From Casuarius casuarius (lineage: Eukaryota > Chordata > Aves > Casuariiformes > Casuariidae): a DNA stretch of 64,000 bases. Under the pieces are notes generated by a model that saw nothing but the letters and a program-made list of their open reading frames with translations, made no database searches and was not told the DNA's origin. Position numbers and translations under genes: made by a program. The DNA lies in the NCBI GenBank assembly GCA_003342895.1, contig PTFA01000091.1, positions 3,144,057 to 3,208,056 of the forward strand. The letters are read 5' to 3'. How positions within the stretch are numbered: the stretch's first letter is position 1; every line of letters starts with the position of its first letter. Below, in pieces: positions 27,141 to 40,040 of this stretch.

Positions 27141-27205
27141 GTTTATGAGCTTTTCAAGAGTGGGGCTTGTACTATATGCCTGTACGGATCTTAACACAAG
27201 AAATG
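27141..27205 (+). repeat. Fragment of an ancient sauropsid interspersed repeat (L2/MIR-type 3' region)
   Basis: TTTATGAGCTTTTCAAGAGT, GGGGCTTGTACTATATGCCT and GTACGGATCTTAACACAAG parallel the copy at 48,682-48,795: 'gtaagctctttggggcagg', 'tgtttgtac', 'cctagcacaatgggg'. Family assignment is from memory. Confidence 0.5.
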
Positions 27206-27911
27206 TTTGTTAAATCAAGTACTAGCAACTTCATGGAACTAAAGATATGGCACCTTAAGGGAAGCCTTTCATTGACTTTATTAGACTTTGAATCAGATAC
27301 TTGCATTTGTCCCTGTGTATTTTTTTCTTATTTTAGGTATGATATGATGAATAAAGGTGTAAAAGGATGAGAGGAGGATGAGATGGGATAAGGATTTCAG
27401 CAAGAAATTCACTCCAAAATGTGGAGGAAATGGAATATACTGAATCTGTTTTCCTGAGAAAAATGGAACACTCTTCTCATCTGATAAGATCTGAGATTAA
27501 TTGGTTTTAGAAATGAAAGCACGGTGGAAAAGGACAGGAGAATATCAAACTGCAGCTCATTACAAATATCATGTATGTTTTTGTTGTGATCTCCCATGTT
27601 CCACTTTCTAATTCTTCACCTCTTTCAACCTGAAAAAAAGTCTAGTTGGCTCAGAAAAGCCTTCCTGTGTAATGTTTTAGGGGCACAGAGAGCAGATTGC
27701 AGCAAAACTGTTGTTTTACAAAAATAATTTGTCACGAGTTTGGCTGAAGCTTAGTTTGACTGCTATTTTAAGCAGCTGTTTGATTGCTGCTTAGTTTGGC
27801 CACTGAGACAAAGAGTATATTAAAATCTTTCATCTTCTCCCCATTGTGATAGGGTGTCTTTTGGGGAGATTTGCTTTAATCAAGTACAAATTTGTGAGCT
27901 CAGTGCATGGG

Positions 27912-27992
27912 CAATTCGTGAAATTCTCTAGCTTGTGCTATGTAGAAGGTTGGGCTAGATGATCTGATGGCCTTAAAATCCAAGAAATAATT
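27912..27992 (+). repeat. CR1 LINE 3'-end fragment (sense)
   Basis: GTGAAATTCTCTAGCTTGTG, CTATGTAGAAGGTTGGGCTA, GATGATCTGATGGCCTTAAA and ATCCAAGA follow the sense-strand CR1 3' UTR ('aggtcagactagatgatc-taatggtcc-ttctgaccttaaaatctatga'). Confidence 0.75.
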
Positions 27993-28009
27993 CTACAGAC
28001 TTGTGGGCC

Positions 28010-28062
28010 CATGCAGAGACTTCTGCAGATCCCTACTAATATCAGTGTGTCTGCACAGGGTC
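28010..28062. repeat. Short palindromic-element remnant
   Basis: ATGCAGAGAC near the left and GTCTGCAC near the right are near inverse complements around GATCCCTACTAATATCAGTG. This resembles the 'cattgaagtcagtgg'-centred family found elsewhere in the window. Confidence 0.3.
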
Positions 28063-29306
28063 TGACCACAAGGACTTCCTTACATAATAAGAATCAAAAA
28101 CAGTCTGGCAGTGCACATATTCACTATTGATTGTGTTAATTAATATACCTGTTGAGTTTCAATTCTGTTTCAAAGAGCTTGAACTATTGCTACGTAGATA
28201 TAACTGGGATGCAGGGCCATATGTAGCAGGCAGGGCAAATAGTTTTAGTGGTCTGGGTAGTGTGTGGGGGGGTTTTTTGTTTTGTTTTAATGGTTTCTGG
28301 CAATGCATTGCACTGAGGTAAGTGCTTTCTTTCTCCCTCAAGTGGCACTCAGCTCCCCAGGGTTTCCTTATGAATGCTAGAGCAAAGCATCCACTTGGGT
28401 TTATTTTTTATATACATACTATACAAGCTTTTGGCTGTCTGTATCAGAGGAAAAGACAGGTTACTACTACTTAAAAGAAATATTTTTAATTGCATAGTAT
28501 TGATTTTCTTTTTTCTTGGTGTAACATTGTTGATGTTCCATTGTTGATGGATATAGTAGAATATGGGGTGGGGTTATGTGGACAGATTAGCACTGAAATA
28601 ATGAGACAATTGAATTAAAAACCATTCAGTTATTTTGGCGCAAGTCTTGTGTATAAGTCAGCCACCTGGAGTTTGGCTTTTCTTTTGACTGATTTAATGA
28701 AATACACATAATTTATCCTTTTTCTTTTCTCTCTCTCTCATACCTTATGTATTAGTATAATACATATGACAATATAACATAGCCATCAGTATCTATGAAA
28801 TGATACCAAGTCTGTATTTGTGACTGCTGTAATTTACATGTTAGATTGCTCATCCCATAGCGTTCAGTGACTTCTGTGGAGGGGTAGGAGAAGATAGTCC
28901 GTAGATTTTTGCTTTGCTTCCCCTTGCAAAATAAAACAAGCTGTAGAGCCCCGCGCACCCCCATATACCTCTTAAGGGAAAAAGAGTAATTTTGCAAATG
29001 GCTGGATATAAACAGGTTAACATAGAACTGTGGAGTATAACTCTTTTCTTTATCATTACTCTTATGTGTTATGATAATGTGCAGTTCAGAGCTGGTAAGA
29101 GACATATGCATGCGTGTTGATAAAGGACCAGGGAGTTCTAAAATTGTTTTCACATTTATGTGTAAAGCAATTACTGATTTTTCTCTGCCTCATAACCTGA
29201 GAAATGGAGCAGACATACAGGAAGTCTTACTTTTTATTTCACTCTGGTAGACTTGTAAAGCATGCAGCTCTGGTGTACAGTGCAACAAGAGTCAAATGAA
29301 ACTTGA

Positions 29307-29338
29307 TTTTTTTTCTTTTTTTTTTTCTTTTTTTTTAT
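29307..29338. repeat. Poly-T tract with C interruptions
   Basis: About 30 bases, nearly all T with two C interruptions. Confidence 0.85.
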
Positions 29339-31227
29339 TGCATTACTTGTAGCCCCTTAATGCAGGCAGATACCTTTAGAGTAGGGAAGGGGGTAAGTGA
29401 AAGAACAGCTGACAGTACATTCGTTTCATATAGGTCTGCATTCGTGATGATCAGTGTGTCAGTCCTAACATAGGAATGTTTCTCTCTATCACAGTGGTTT
29501 CATTCTGTCCTATCTGCAGCACTGGGGAATGCAATCTCCTTTTTTTTTTTTCTCTGTAATTGTTACTTTGTAAACTGCTTAGTAAAACACTACTCCAAGC
29601 CTACATGGTCTTTCACAGAGTCTAATTAGTTCATCTGCAGAGTGTGTTTCTCTTAGTGTTCATTCTGCCAAGGTGCTAAGTCTTGTAATCCGAGGGAAAG
29701 AACCTGAACAGATTTGTTTTCACATTCTGCATTGCAAAGCTGATGGAATCAGACCCAGCAGCTCTGTGTTGGAAAGAGAAAGAGATGTTCTTGTAGACTA
29801 ACAACAGTGCTTAGCTCAGGACTCCACAGAGTCAAGCCCTTGCCATGCCTCACTTTTCCCCCCACACCCTGCAACATGTGCTTGATACTGTCAGCAGAGG
29901 TAGGCACTACTTGACAGGCAAAGTCTGGGCCTGTTTGTGCTCAGCTTTGTGTGTAGCAAAAGGCAGGGCCTGCCACAGCCGCTTTATTTGCTCAAGGCAT
30001 GTCTGCAGTTTTCCACCCGGAAGTGGAAACTAAGGGAAAGCCACTGAGTACATCTATCATCAGTAATTAATAATCTATTGCCTGCTACTTGTCTGAGGCT
30101 CATGTTTATGCGTAGGCATTTGGTAAATGAATGTGATAGTTTATAGCCTCTATAAAGGGAAGGGGCAAAGGTGAAGGTGAGCAATGATGTCTGCCTACAT
30201 CTTCCATCTATCTTGGGATTTTATACTTGGGCGTTTGCTACCTGTCATCACACTTTGCATGAAAAAACAGGAAGAATGAGAATCCTAGATGGCTCTATGG
30301 AGCCTTAAAAGCTTCTGCTTTTATGGCTTTGGAACTCTGTTTTTATAAGGGTGGCTGCTCACAAGTTTCAGAAGTGGATGGGACCCTGCACTGAAGATGT
30401 GTTGCTGTTGTTTGACCATTATTTTTAAGGCATAAGAAGACTCTATGAAGATATTGCCTTCTGAAAGGTATGGGTTTGACCTGGTATCTCTGAGATGTAG
30501 TTTCATAGCTGGATCCCTGTTCTTTAAAATCTTAGGTTTAACTGATGTCCCCAGATGAAGGGATGCTAAAGCGCTGAATGCTGCTATGCTAGAGACATAA
30601 AGCTGCTTGTAAGGAGTTTGTTGTAGGGTCAAAGCCTAAGATGTTTGTTTATTTTCCTCCAGAAGCTGGCTGTGCTGTACCCTAAAGCATTTTGTTAGTC
30701 TCTATAAACTGTATGGTGTACTAACTGGATTATTCAATATTCAGATGAGGCACCTAATCAAACAAATGAGATCGCAAAATATCTGCAAGCATTTCTTCAT
30801 CTTTTAGACACCTTTAGACATTTGGATGTAACTTGTTTAAGTTTGACTATATGTGTTTATTCTATTACGTATAAATGCATTCTTACGAAATTGCATAATC
30901 TAGGCTGCTTTTTGGGGGGGAGGAGGAGGCAGGGAGAGGAACAGGTTAGCAGGGAAGTGTGAGGCTACGCAGTAGCTCTAAAAAGAGAGTTCACACTGTC
31001 AGGGTTACGTTTTTTTTAAGGGTTCCTTTTAACCTGGCAATTTTCAATGGTTAACTCAAGCCTTTATAAAAAGGCTGTTATTAACAATAATTTATTGTAG
31101 AAAAATATTTACATAGATAGCAACATTTCACTTAGCATGTTAGGATCAGGAATAAAACCTCTCTCTTGTCCTGTAGCGCTTATATATTATATAATTATCA
31201 TGCTTGCTGTTTGACTCTCTTCATGCA

Positions 31228-31320
31228 GAGATCTCGAAGCATTTTGCAAATGAAGGTGTAAGGTGTTATCCTTATTTTATAGAGGAATGGCTTAGAGAGA
31301 GAAATGACTGCACTGCAGGT
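31228..31320 (-). repeat. MIR/L2-type fragment (antisense)
   Basis: GATCTCGAAGCATTTTGCAA, TTATCCTTATTTTATAGAGG and GCTTAGAGAGAGAAATGACT follow the antisense order 'gatctcaaagcactttacaaa', 'attatccccattttatagatg', 'ggcacagagaggttaa'. Confidence 0.6.
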
Positions 31321-32583
31321 CGACAGGAGACCTGAAATGCAGTACTGTGCCTTGTATACTGAATTCTGCAGATGCCCTTTTTATTAAGGGGGAAAACATG
31401 ATAGAGTATATTAAGAGGAAAAAGCAAAGTTGAGAGGTTATTGGCCAGGAAAGGAAAGGGAAACACAATACCAAGCTTTGAGGGGATTTAGAAGACACAG
31501 AGAAGACGGGTCTTGGGTAAGAGGTAAGTGAGGACTGTTCTCTGTGATTGGAACGAACTAAAATGAAAGAAGCTGAAAGCGAAAGGAATTTAAGGTGCAT
31601 GTGCTCTAATTTTCAGTACTGTCAGATACTGTTCAGGGAGTTGGATAGAATTTCCAGAAACAACTGTGTCCATAGCTTTTTCAAAAGCAGTGCAGACATT
31701 TAACCTGCATCCCTTTCATATGCTGGGGGAAAGAGGCACATACCTTATTTTTTTGTGCTTTTATAATTACCAGCACATATCTAGCTAACTTCATTTTGCA
31801 AATGGGAGAATTCACACCTCAATGGCTTTTGACTCTGGTGTTAAAATATGACCCCTTGTCCTTGTGCTCATTTGCAAATCACCTGACACATACTCCCTGT
31901 ACAAAGGGTGCTAATGGTTCTGCTTCTGGGTATTCATAATGTGTACATCCAGGTGACAACATATCTTAAGTCTCTGAGACTAAAAATGTCACTCTGGGCC
32001 TGGAAGAATGTTTGATTTCATTCCAGGCATAAAGTAACAAATTGCCTTTAATGGCAGCATCTCCAGAAATAGGCTGCCGTCACTTTTTCATGTCACTTTC
32101 AAGTGCCTCATTGATATTTTTATGGATTTTTATTATACGGCTTGTTATGCAGCAAGAACAACCATGCCAGGTTCTTGGGGATCGGCAGGCAGGGGGGCCT
32201 GAGCTATAATAAGAACTTGTACACTCGTGGTTTTAATATCTTTTACTTCAAAGCAAGGAGCTGATGTGATCTTTCATCATCTCAGCTGTTGTTTACCAGC
32301 TTCCTACAGATGCTGTTTGAACTAACAAACCCCACATTTCCTGGCTGGAGTGAGTAATTCCCTCGGTAGTTGCAATCCGTTCACTTGGAGGCTTAGTAGT
32401 CTTGATTGAATGATGCCACTAACAAGAAGGGGATAAACCATTTAAACGTTTAGTATCACCTTTCAGTCAAATAATAACTGGCCAAATTAGTTTGGCTCAG
32501 CTTCTCAGCCCTGCTCAGTGTTTGCTGCTCTGAGGGAAAACAACCAACAAGAACAGGGCTGTATTTGGGGTCAGTTTGCTCCA

Positions 32584-32617
32584 TGTATCAGAAACAGACA
32601 GACGTGTTTCTGATACA
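32584..32617. repeat. Perfect 13-bp inverted repeat (hairpin)
   Basis: TGTATCAGAAACA at 32,584-32,596 is perfectly complementary to TGTTTCTGATACA at 32,605-32,617, with an 8-base loop. It could be a small stem-loop in a transcript or a remnant of a palindromic element. No poly-U run or known RNA family is evident. Confidence 0.9.
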
Positions 32618-33164
32618 AGGACTTCTCTTTGGCACTGATCTATGAACAGTGTTTTGTTTCCTAGCAGTCTTTTAAATCAACTGAAATCTAGAAATTACAG
32701 ATGGAGAAAGAGCTGTGAGGTCATCTATTCTGAGAAGATCAGAGCAAGTTCTTATTTAGCAGCCATATTTATGGTGTGCAAGTATCTTTAATGGAGAAAC
32801 TAGCATCAATCACAGACAGGTTCCATCTTTTCTTCCTCTGCCTCTTCGTTTTTTTCCTTTTCCCCAGCCCATCAGCAGAGCAGTCCTGCTGCAGAAGTTG
32901 ATGAAACCTTGAAACACACAGAAATAAATATAGTGTAATAAAAATAGGCTGAGGCGTTAGTGTGCCAGATTGGCTTTTCAAAGAGATAATGCTTTTTCTT
33001 TCAGTGAACAGGATAGTAGCCAACCTAGACTTCTTTCTCTACTGTATATGTCTGAAACCCCTTTCCAAAGGGATTCCACACAAAGGTGTGCTTTTATGTA
33101 TGTTTATGGTAACAATGTATTATTTAGATCCAGAGACAACAGAACCTTAGCGTGTGTATCTTAG

Positions 33165-33305
33165 ATGCAGTGAGAGAGAGTCCCTGTCCCAACTAGTTGA
33201 TAATCTGAGCAAGCAAATTTTGGGAGGAAAAGCAGACTCAGGAAGTGACTTGGTTGAAGATTATTTAGCAAGCCTGTGGCAGTGATGGGAAACAGAGCAT
33301 GATTT
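33165..33305 (-). repeat. MIR/L2-type fragment (antisense)
   Basis: GAGAGAGAGTCCCTGTCCCA, CTAGTTGATAATCTGAGCAA, GGAAGTGACTTGGTTGAAGA, TTTAGCAAGCCTGTGGCAG and ATGGGAAACAGAGCA follow the antisense MIR-type order 'agtccctgccccaaagagcttacaatct', 'aagtgacttgcccaaggtca', 'cagtggcagagctggga'. Confidence 0.65.
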
Positions 33306-34285
33306 GCCATGGAACCAGTCTGTTTCCCTCTTCTATGGGACACTTTTTTGTTCTTTCGTTCTCCAACACATGCTGTTTTATGGGCATTTATTGGTGAAGA
33401 AATGCTCTTTGAAGCTGAGATTTGTGATAGATCTTGGTTGTATCCTGCAGGAATCAGTGCTGCATTGAAAGTTGTCTGCTGCTATAAAGGTTGTTGTCCT
33501 TACTATAGTGACTTTCACACTGCTAAAGTGGTGAACAGTAATCATAATTTTAGAATTATAAGCAATTTATATAATAATCTGAGTTCAGATGACATGAGTC
33601 CCATGCAGATGTGAATCAAGAACTCTGTGATGTTCTGTAACTGTACTAAAGGGCCACAGTTCCCATTGGTTGTACTGAGCATACTCCTGGAGTCCCTGCT
33701 GACTCCCTATCTCCTTTTCTGAGTGTTTATGTGGAAAACTGTAGCCTCAAAAACCACTTACAGCCAGCTGAAAATGCTTCTTTTGGGTGCTAGCAGGTTA
33801 CAATCAATACCTCATGTTCTTAGATTCTTGTGTTTAGTGCAGTTTTGCTGAACAAAAGTTTAATTGACCTAAGAAGAAACTTAAGTGATTTTCAAAGCCA
33901 TCAGTGCACCTAGCAAAATAAACATTCTTTAGGGCAACTTCCATGTTATTTCTATGTTGAATTTGTTTTTTTCCCCTGCCAAACGGTTGCCTCTTAAGGT
34001 AAAAGGCACAACCGCCGTGTTGGAGGCTATTCTTCTCTTAATATTTTCTAATAAAACAGAATTCTAAAATGAAAAGGAATTTTGCTAAGAAGCATGTGTG
34101 GGGAAAATGACAAGAGAGTCTTGTTTCATAAAGATTCGGGAATAATTTTTTCAGTGTTCAGGATGCTTGACTATTTAGTCTACATCAGAGGCATGGGACC
34201 TTTATCAATCAAAGAGCCACTTTGTCATTAAATGGAATCTGTGAGTCGCCCTGAGATTAAACTCCATATAGAATCTGTGAAATAA

Positions 34286-34330
34286 GGGTCTGATTCTCAG
34301 TTACACTAAGGCTCCTCTGTGCACCTACAG
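34286..34330 (+). repeat. Half-copy of a palindromic element
   Basis: GGGTCTGATTCTCAGTTACA followed by CTAAGGCTCC resembles the left arm of the element type ending 'gggcctgattctcagttacact'. The right arm is not recognisable. Confidence 0.35.
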
Positions 34331-35684
34331 CAGCATAAGGGCCCCAAGACCTTATTTTGTATCAGATCTTTCATAAAATCTATTCATTCAAAGTGCTTTA
34401 GGGTTAAAATTAATTCAGTTAATGAGTTAAATAACTGCCAAGGGAGAGAGAAATTAAGAGTCATGGGCAAGGGGGAAAAGAGATGCTTCTAGCTGAGTTT
34501 AGAAGAGAGTGTGAATGAGTTGAAGGGGAAAAGAGATGCAAAGAAGATGCACTTACGGGCAGGAGTTGCAGAGGAGAAAGCTCTTATGCCCTGGGGGTCG
34601 AATTATATGAGGGAAGGAGAAAGGGCCCTCTTTCTGCAGGAGAAGTGCTGCCAATGGAAGTTGATTTAACACATATTACAGAAGTAGCAATATAAACTAT
34701 GATTTTCGCCTATTGTAGCTAGTTGCTATAAAGTCTGTATGGTCTGTGCAAACATTCATCTCTTATTGTTTGTTTATAATGTAATAGAACTTACTCATAG
34801 ACATTCTCCTTGAATCAGGCATTTTAGAAACAAAAAGACAGTTTCTGACTGGGTCTTTTGACACGTAGGATCATTTGAGCCAAATATAACTGTAGCTGTT
34901 CCAGCTGAAGGAGAGTGTCCTGTCATTAAACTTCTCCTCTGGTCTCAACAAGGCAAAGGCTGTTGTAGGTTGTAGAGCTGAGTTGATAATTTGCCTCTAG
35001 CACACTATTGCAAACAGCTATGGACAGGCTCTTTTCTGAACCCCTGGATTACTTACCTACCACCTTTACAAAAGGATAGAGCTTTAGCCACTCTCCAGGT
35101 ATGGTCTGCAAGTACTATTTCCTGTCAGCTCGGTCTATAAATAGGGGTGAGGATCTGTTACGCTAAAAGATGTTTTCCCTTATCTGTAGCAATGTATAGC
35201 CTGTGACTGCACTTACGTGACAGATTTTGAAGCCAGTCCAAACCAAATGGTTAACCAGTGTTGGTTTGCATTCTATCCAGATCCACAAAGACTGGCTCGC
35301 ATCTGTAAAATGTTGGAGTGCCTAGAGTAATGCAGTTCCTGAGCTTGTCGTCTTCTACTATTTTACGTAAGTGCAGACATTTATTTTCTTCTATTTTAAT
35401 GTTCCTTTTCTTCTTTGATGCCTTCTAATAATGACTTCTATTAATAAATTACTTCTTACGAGCTAAAAATAACTTCCCTTTTAAGAAACAGATTTAGCAG
35501 TTGTAAATTTCCCATTCCTCATAATTTTGAGGAAAGAAAATTTGACCATTCCCACAGAAAAAATAATTTTATTTATAATTCTTATTAACCAGAAGCACAA
35601 AGGTTAGTCAGGCACAGATATGTGTGGACAAGCACCTAGAAGAAGGTACTAAAGGCTTTAAACACATTGAACACCATGTCTTGA

Positions 35685-35722
35685 AATTCTATTGGAGTCA
35701 GTGGAGCTTAGGTATCTTTTTC
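35685..35722. repeat. Short palindromic-element remnant
   Basis: CTATTGGAGTCAGTGGAGCT carries the family's characteristic centre, and TTAGGTATC follows. The arms are eroded. Confidence 0.3.
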
Positions 35723-35929
35723 AGGTTATTGCTTCATTAAAATCTTGGAAGTAGGGGGTACCGGAAGCACTTAGCTATGGTAGCCCAGAACACAGAATGA
35801 GCTTACTTAGCTTTCATCAGAAAGGTGGGTAAATTAACCATTACTGCACCTGGATTCCTCTCTGTCTTTAGCAAATAGGCTTGTAAGACATTTAGATGCC
35901 TTTGAAAAATCTCCCCTCTCTCCCAGTCT

Positions 35930-36015
35930 TTTTAAAATTTTTCCTCCTCTGGAAAGTCTTTCCAAGCCTTTAATCATTTTTGTTGGACTCCTCTGGATCT
36001 GAATCTATCATTGGT
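35930..36015 (-). repeat. CR1 LINE fragment (antisense)
   Basis: CAAGCCTTTAATCATTTTTG followed by TTGGACTCCTCTGGATCTGA is a near match to the antisense CR1 segment 'ctagacctttaatcatttttgttgctctcctctggac'. The upstream TCCTCTGGAAAGTCTTT is consistent with it. Confidence 0.7.
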
Positions 36016-37224
36016 CTAGACAACAAAGAGTATTTGAACAGATGTTTTTCAAGTGTGCCATTCTTTCTCAATTTTAATAGATCGTCTAGCTTCATGCAAG
36101 GCAGGACTTTGTGTTAAGTGTCCCTGGACCTAAAAGAAACTGCACTAAATCAAGCTTTAAACAACCCACAGTTCCTAGCGTGGTTAGACTGATGACATTC
36201 CTTACACTTTAAGAAACCTCTGAGGCTCACAAACAGAAGTTTTACATTTAATAGTTTGGATACTAACAGCCTTGATTCATTTCCCTCAGTTTTATATCAT
36301 TGCTCTATCACGGTGCGATTACAGTGCAAGGAGGTGCCTTGGAAGCTTAGAGAATAGTAAATGGAGATCTGGCTTTGCTCAGCAGAACTTGTTCAGGGCT
36401 TTACAAGAAATTTTCAGACAGACTCATCTGACAAAATTTGGTTTAAAAAAAAAAAAAAATTGAAAGCCCAAGTGTCTTATTTGAGGAATGTAAATAAAAC
36501 ACGTCCTGGATATGCTCTTGGCTGGGGTATAGTCAGCCTTTGGATGATGTAAGAGGGAATTTGCCCTCACTTAATGTTCAGTCTGTGCAAAGTTCGCTAT
36601 TACATCCCAAGTTAGTGGGAGCCCTTTAAATCAAGGCAGTGAGAATGGATAGTGAGAGAACTGCGAGCTTTATTGATTGTGTCTGCACAGCATGGGGCTG
36701 AAAAACACCTCCCTTTACATGTGGGTGGGTTCAGTGTAAAACCCAGAGATGATTCTCCTGGGATGAATGTTTCTTCCAAAGTCCCAGTTAAAAATTTGAG
36801 AGAAGGATCCCTAGGACATTATGTGTTCCAAGTTTGACTTGAGAAGGTCCAATAAAACAGCTCTGGATAAGACAGACATCCACAAGGGTTTTCCTGCAGG
36901 CCCCAGAGCTTGAAAAGGCCTGTATTTTCATGAAGCCTTTTGTGAACGCAGAGGCAAGATTTGGGTTTAACATGTTGAATTTGTGCCTGTTTGCCATGTC
37001 TGTAACTAGATGCAGGTGCCCGTTCTGAGCAAAGAGAATTATTAAGATAGTTTTTCTAGACTACATATATTCACTGCTGATCCACTCGTCTTTCCCTTAT
37101 GGTCTTGTTTCTTCTCATACATGCAAGTCTGATGTCTGTAGCACAGCCTTTAATACAGGGTCTGCCTGAAGTCTGTTGTTTTTGGATTCTTGTGCATCTC
37201 TCTGTTTAATTTGGACATACTTAG

Positions 37225-37375
37225 AATCACAAAGTAAGTCTAAGTGAGTTTCTCTGCAAGCCTCATTTTCTTCTCATCTGTGAAACAGGATAGATAACTT
37301 CTGCCTTACAGGCATGTAAATTTTAATAGTTTCGTCATCAGTACGGCAGAGCGCTTCAGTACATGTTGGAGTCAA
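37225..37375 (+). repeat. MIR-like fragment
   Basis: GCCTCATTTTCTTCTCATCT, GTGAAACAGGATAGATAACT, TCTGCCTTACAGGCATGTAA and AGAGCGCTTCAGTACAT follow the MIR 3' half ('cctcagtttcctcatctgt-aaatgg', 'cctacctcacagg', 'aaagcgctt'). Confidence 0.65.
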
Positions 37376-39484
37376 TGGGATTTTAATTCTGTGATTAAAT
37401 TGTTTGCTGAACTACAGTCACAAAAAAATACTTTGAGATCTTTGGAACAGAGGTTCTACAGAACTGTAAGATGTCGTTATCTCGGTGTTTTGCAGTAAAA
37501 TAAACCATAGTGACGCTGGAAGCATTTCAGAAACTAACACTGGGCATGATTTTGGCAAATCATTCCAAAAAATTCTCCCTTCAAGTCTGAGTACAGCAAG
37601 ATCATGTGGCATCAGAAATCCAGACATGGATTTCATAATATGGAAGCACAAATAAATTGTCTATTATCATTTTTTTTGTTTCAGTTTTAAAGATACTTTT
37701 GAGAAGTTATTGTAGTTCATTTTGTGGAAGTATACTTGACTAGAAATGGGCATTTTTTCCTACCTCCAACAAGTAATAAATACAGTTTGGGTCGTTTAAA
37801 ACATATTTTTCAATTTGACAAATAATTTTGCCTGAGATGTTAAGGGGTAATGGTTTGGCTGACCTTTTCTTTCTCACCCTGCCACCCCCCTTCTTATTTA
37901 AATGCAATAACTTGGAGTCTCAAGTACTTTTCCGAACATTAGGGATGCAGTTTCTTTTTCTAAAAGTGGTTGAATGTACAATTCTTAGGTATGTGCATCT
38001 GAGAATGGCCCCTAGTTTAGTATTAGGAGTCCTTAACCTATCCTGTTACTGATCTTCAGTTTTAAATAAATAATATTATAAATGATCTCTATAAATGACC
38101 AAAGCCTAAGCTTAGAGAATTACACCAGTCTAGCTCTTTGTCTCAGTGGTTAAAGGATTTTCTGGGTTCTTCAGCTATAATGTGGACAGCTGACTTGTTT
38201 CTAACACCAGAACCTGCAGATGCGGGGCGGGGGACGAGAACAGCAGATATAGAAGGAGAACACAAGAGATCTCCAGAAAGGGAAGGAGGAGGCTGAAAAG
38301 GAAAATGCAGTGGCTAGGGCAGCTTGTTTATATCACCTCGGAGAGTCGATTGCACGCTTATCACCCGGCACAAAGCTCAGTTGTCTAGACAATCGTCTAA
38401 TTGTCTTTACTCAGTAAGTAGCAGCCCTGGTGACATTCCAGACCTTGACCTCTGCCCTGTCCAGCGCCAAAAAAATGCCGTTAGGAATCATGTAACACTG
38501 GGCATTAAAGATTGCTGGAAAAGGCCACAGGGTCAACCTACTGCAGGAGTTTTAGCAACAATGCTGAATATAGCTGACTCTCTCCTTCTCCCTTCCTCCT
38601 GTGACTTAGGCTTATTGTATGAGAGTTAGTACAATTCCTGTGCTTAAACTAAGAGACAGGGCTGTACTAGAACCACCTGGGAGTTATGCTGGGAAGGAAG
38701 AATATAAAAAATGTAAGAGTGCTTAGGCACACCAGCCCTCTTTTTGTAAAGAGCATGGGCAATCATTGGTCAAGAAATGTGCTGCTGAATATTTTAGTTG
38801 GACACTGTGGCTTGGCACATCAGAGAATAAGTCTACAAAGAGACCGCTAGCTAGAGCAACAGGGTTATATGTGTTATACCAGTATAAATAATAATAATGA
38901 ATGTGGTTCAGGGATTTAGGAGCTAGAGTTTGGAGTGTCAGCCACTGCTGAAAATCTGTACAAACCTGCTGAGGGGATGGGAAAGGGAGAGCTTAAAAAA
39001 AATCTGATTACACTAGCAAATATCTGGGCTTTCAGAAAGTCTTCTATATTCAGATCTCATGTCTCCAAAAGGGACCCTAAGTGTATTCATTCCTATTTGA
39101 GAACCCTCATGGCTGTTGCTGTCAAAAAAACTAACTTCTACCCAGCCTACTCCACATAGCTTCCTTTGAAACCGTGGTTTCTCAGCACATTGGGAGATCA
39201 GGTTCAGAGCACATAAACTGAGGTTCCACTTCAGGGAGATAAATTATACATATTGATAGCTTCAGCTTGACCTCAAATTAGGGATATCCTGAAACAAGTT
39301 CTCAAGTTAGAGTGAAAATCTGTTGTTTAGTAACAGCTATTCTTATCACATTGATTCTGTCTTCTATGAAGTATTCAAGCTAACTGCAACAGTGAAATAA
39401 TGAGAAATTAGTTCGATTAGTCCACCTCCTCAAAAAAGCTTAAAAGAAGTAAATGAAATGTATGGGAATTCTTGGCAAACTTCA

Positions 39485-39557
39485 ACTGGTGTAAACTGAG
39501 ATAACTACTAAAATTGGTGGAGCTATGCCAGTTTACATCAGTTAAAGATCTGGCTTT
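39485..39557. repeat. Palindromic short interspersed element
   Basis: ACTGGTGTAAACTG (39,485-39,498) pairs with CAGTTTACATCAGT (39,529-39,542) with one mismatch in 14. The element continues into AAAGATCTGGC. The same general layout occurs at 48,925-48,996 and 57,747-57,815. It lies just upstream of the CR1 fragment at 39,625. Confidence 0.6.
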
Positions 39558-39624
39558 CTATTCCCAAGTATGTTAAAGGTGTTAGTGTGCAAATGATTGC
39601 AAAAATTATTGCTGAAAGGTTTTA

Positions 39625-40040
39625 CGCTCTAAGGCAGATCAGGTATCTGGTCCAGGGAGGGTACATCCATTGCCGTTAAAGGAAATAAAGGAGAGAAAAT
39701 TGTGAAGTGTTAACTGATATTTTTAGAAGTTTTATAATGACAGGTCACATTCCCAAGGACTATAAAGTGGCAAATTTAACACCCATTATTCAAGAGGGGC
39801 AAAAAGATACAGCAAGCAATTACAGTTTAACACCAGTTGTGGGAAAAATACTAGAAACCATTTTATGGGGTTTGGGAAGTGAACAGCTTGAAAAATGTAA
39901 TTTGATTAGAGATGGCCAACGTGGGTTTTTAAGGTAGGTTTTAACTAACTTAGAATTCTTCAAAGATATTGCTGCCGCGGGAGGCAATGGATCTTGACTG
40001 GATGGCATGTACTTGAGTTAAATTTGCCAAGTGGCAAAAT
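39625..40040 (+). pseudogene. Degenerate CR1-type LINE reverse transcriptase fragment
   Basis: The conceptual translation carries the CR1-clade RT order: SGPGRVHPLPLKEI, then a frame change, then TGHIPKDYKVANLTPI (39,707-39,937), NYSLTPVVGKILET and EKCNLIRDGQRGF. These correspond to the family motifs 'GPDGIHP..LKEL', 'G.IP.DWK.AN.TPI.KKG', 'NYRPVSLTSV.GK..E' and 'QHGF'. Past 39,940 the frame shifts; LEFF-like and YLD-like codons remain. In-frame stops and frameshifts show it is dead. A likely C-terminal continuation sits at 41,270-41,480 in the same orientation. This is a transposable-element relic, not a host gene. Confidence 0.8.

Larger units (their letters stand above)
22521..39484. other. 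Intergenic stretch with scattered old repeats, no gene seen
   Basis: The repeats listed separately make up the recognisable content. The remaining sequence is AT-rich and unique to my reading. A poly-C/poly-T junction lies at 24,547-24,579 and a poly-C run at 23,806-23,815. Reading frames of 104 to 139 codons here match no family I know. Confidence 0.5.

Noticed and set aside
28752..29153. 133-codon open frame on the minus strand
   Set aside because: No family resemblance and no exon boundaries. The composition looks random.
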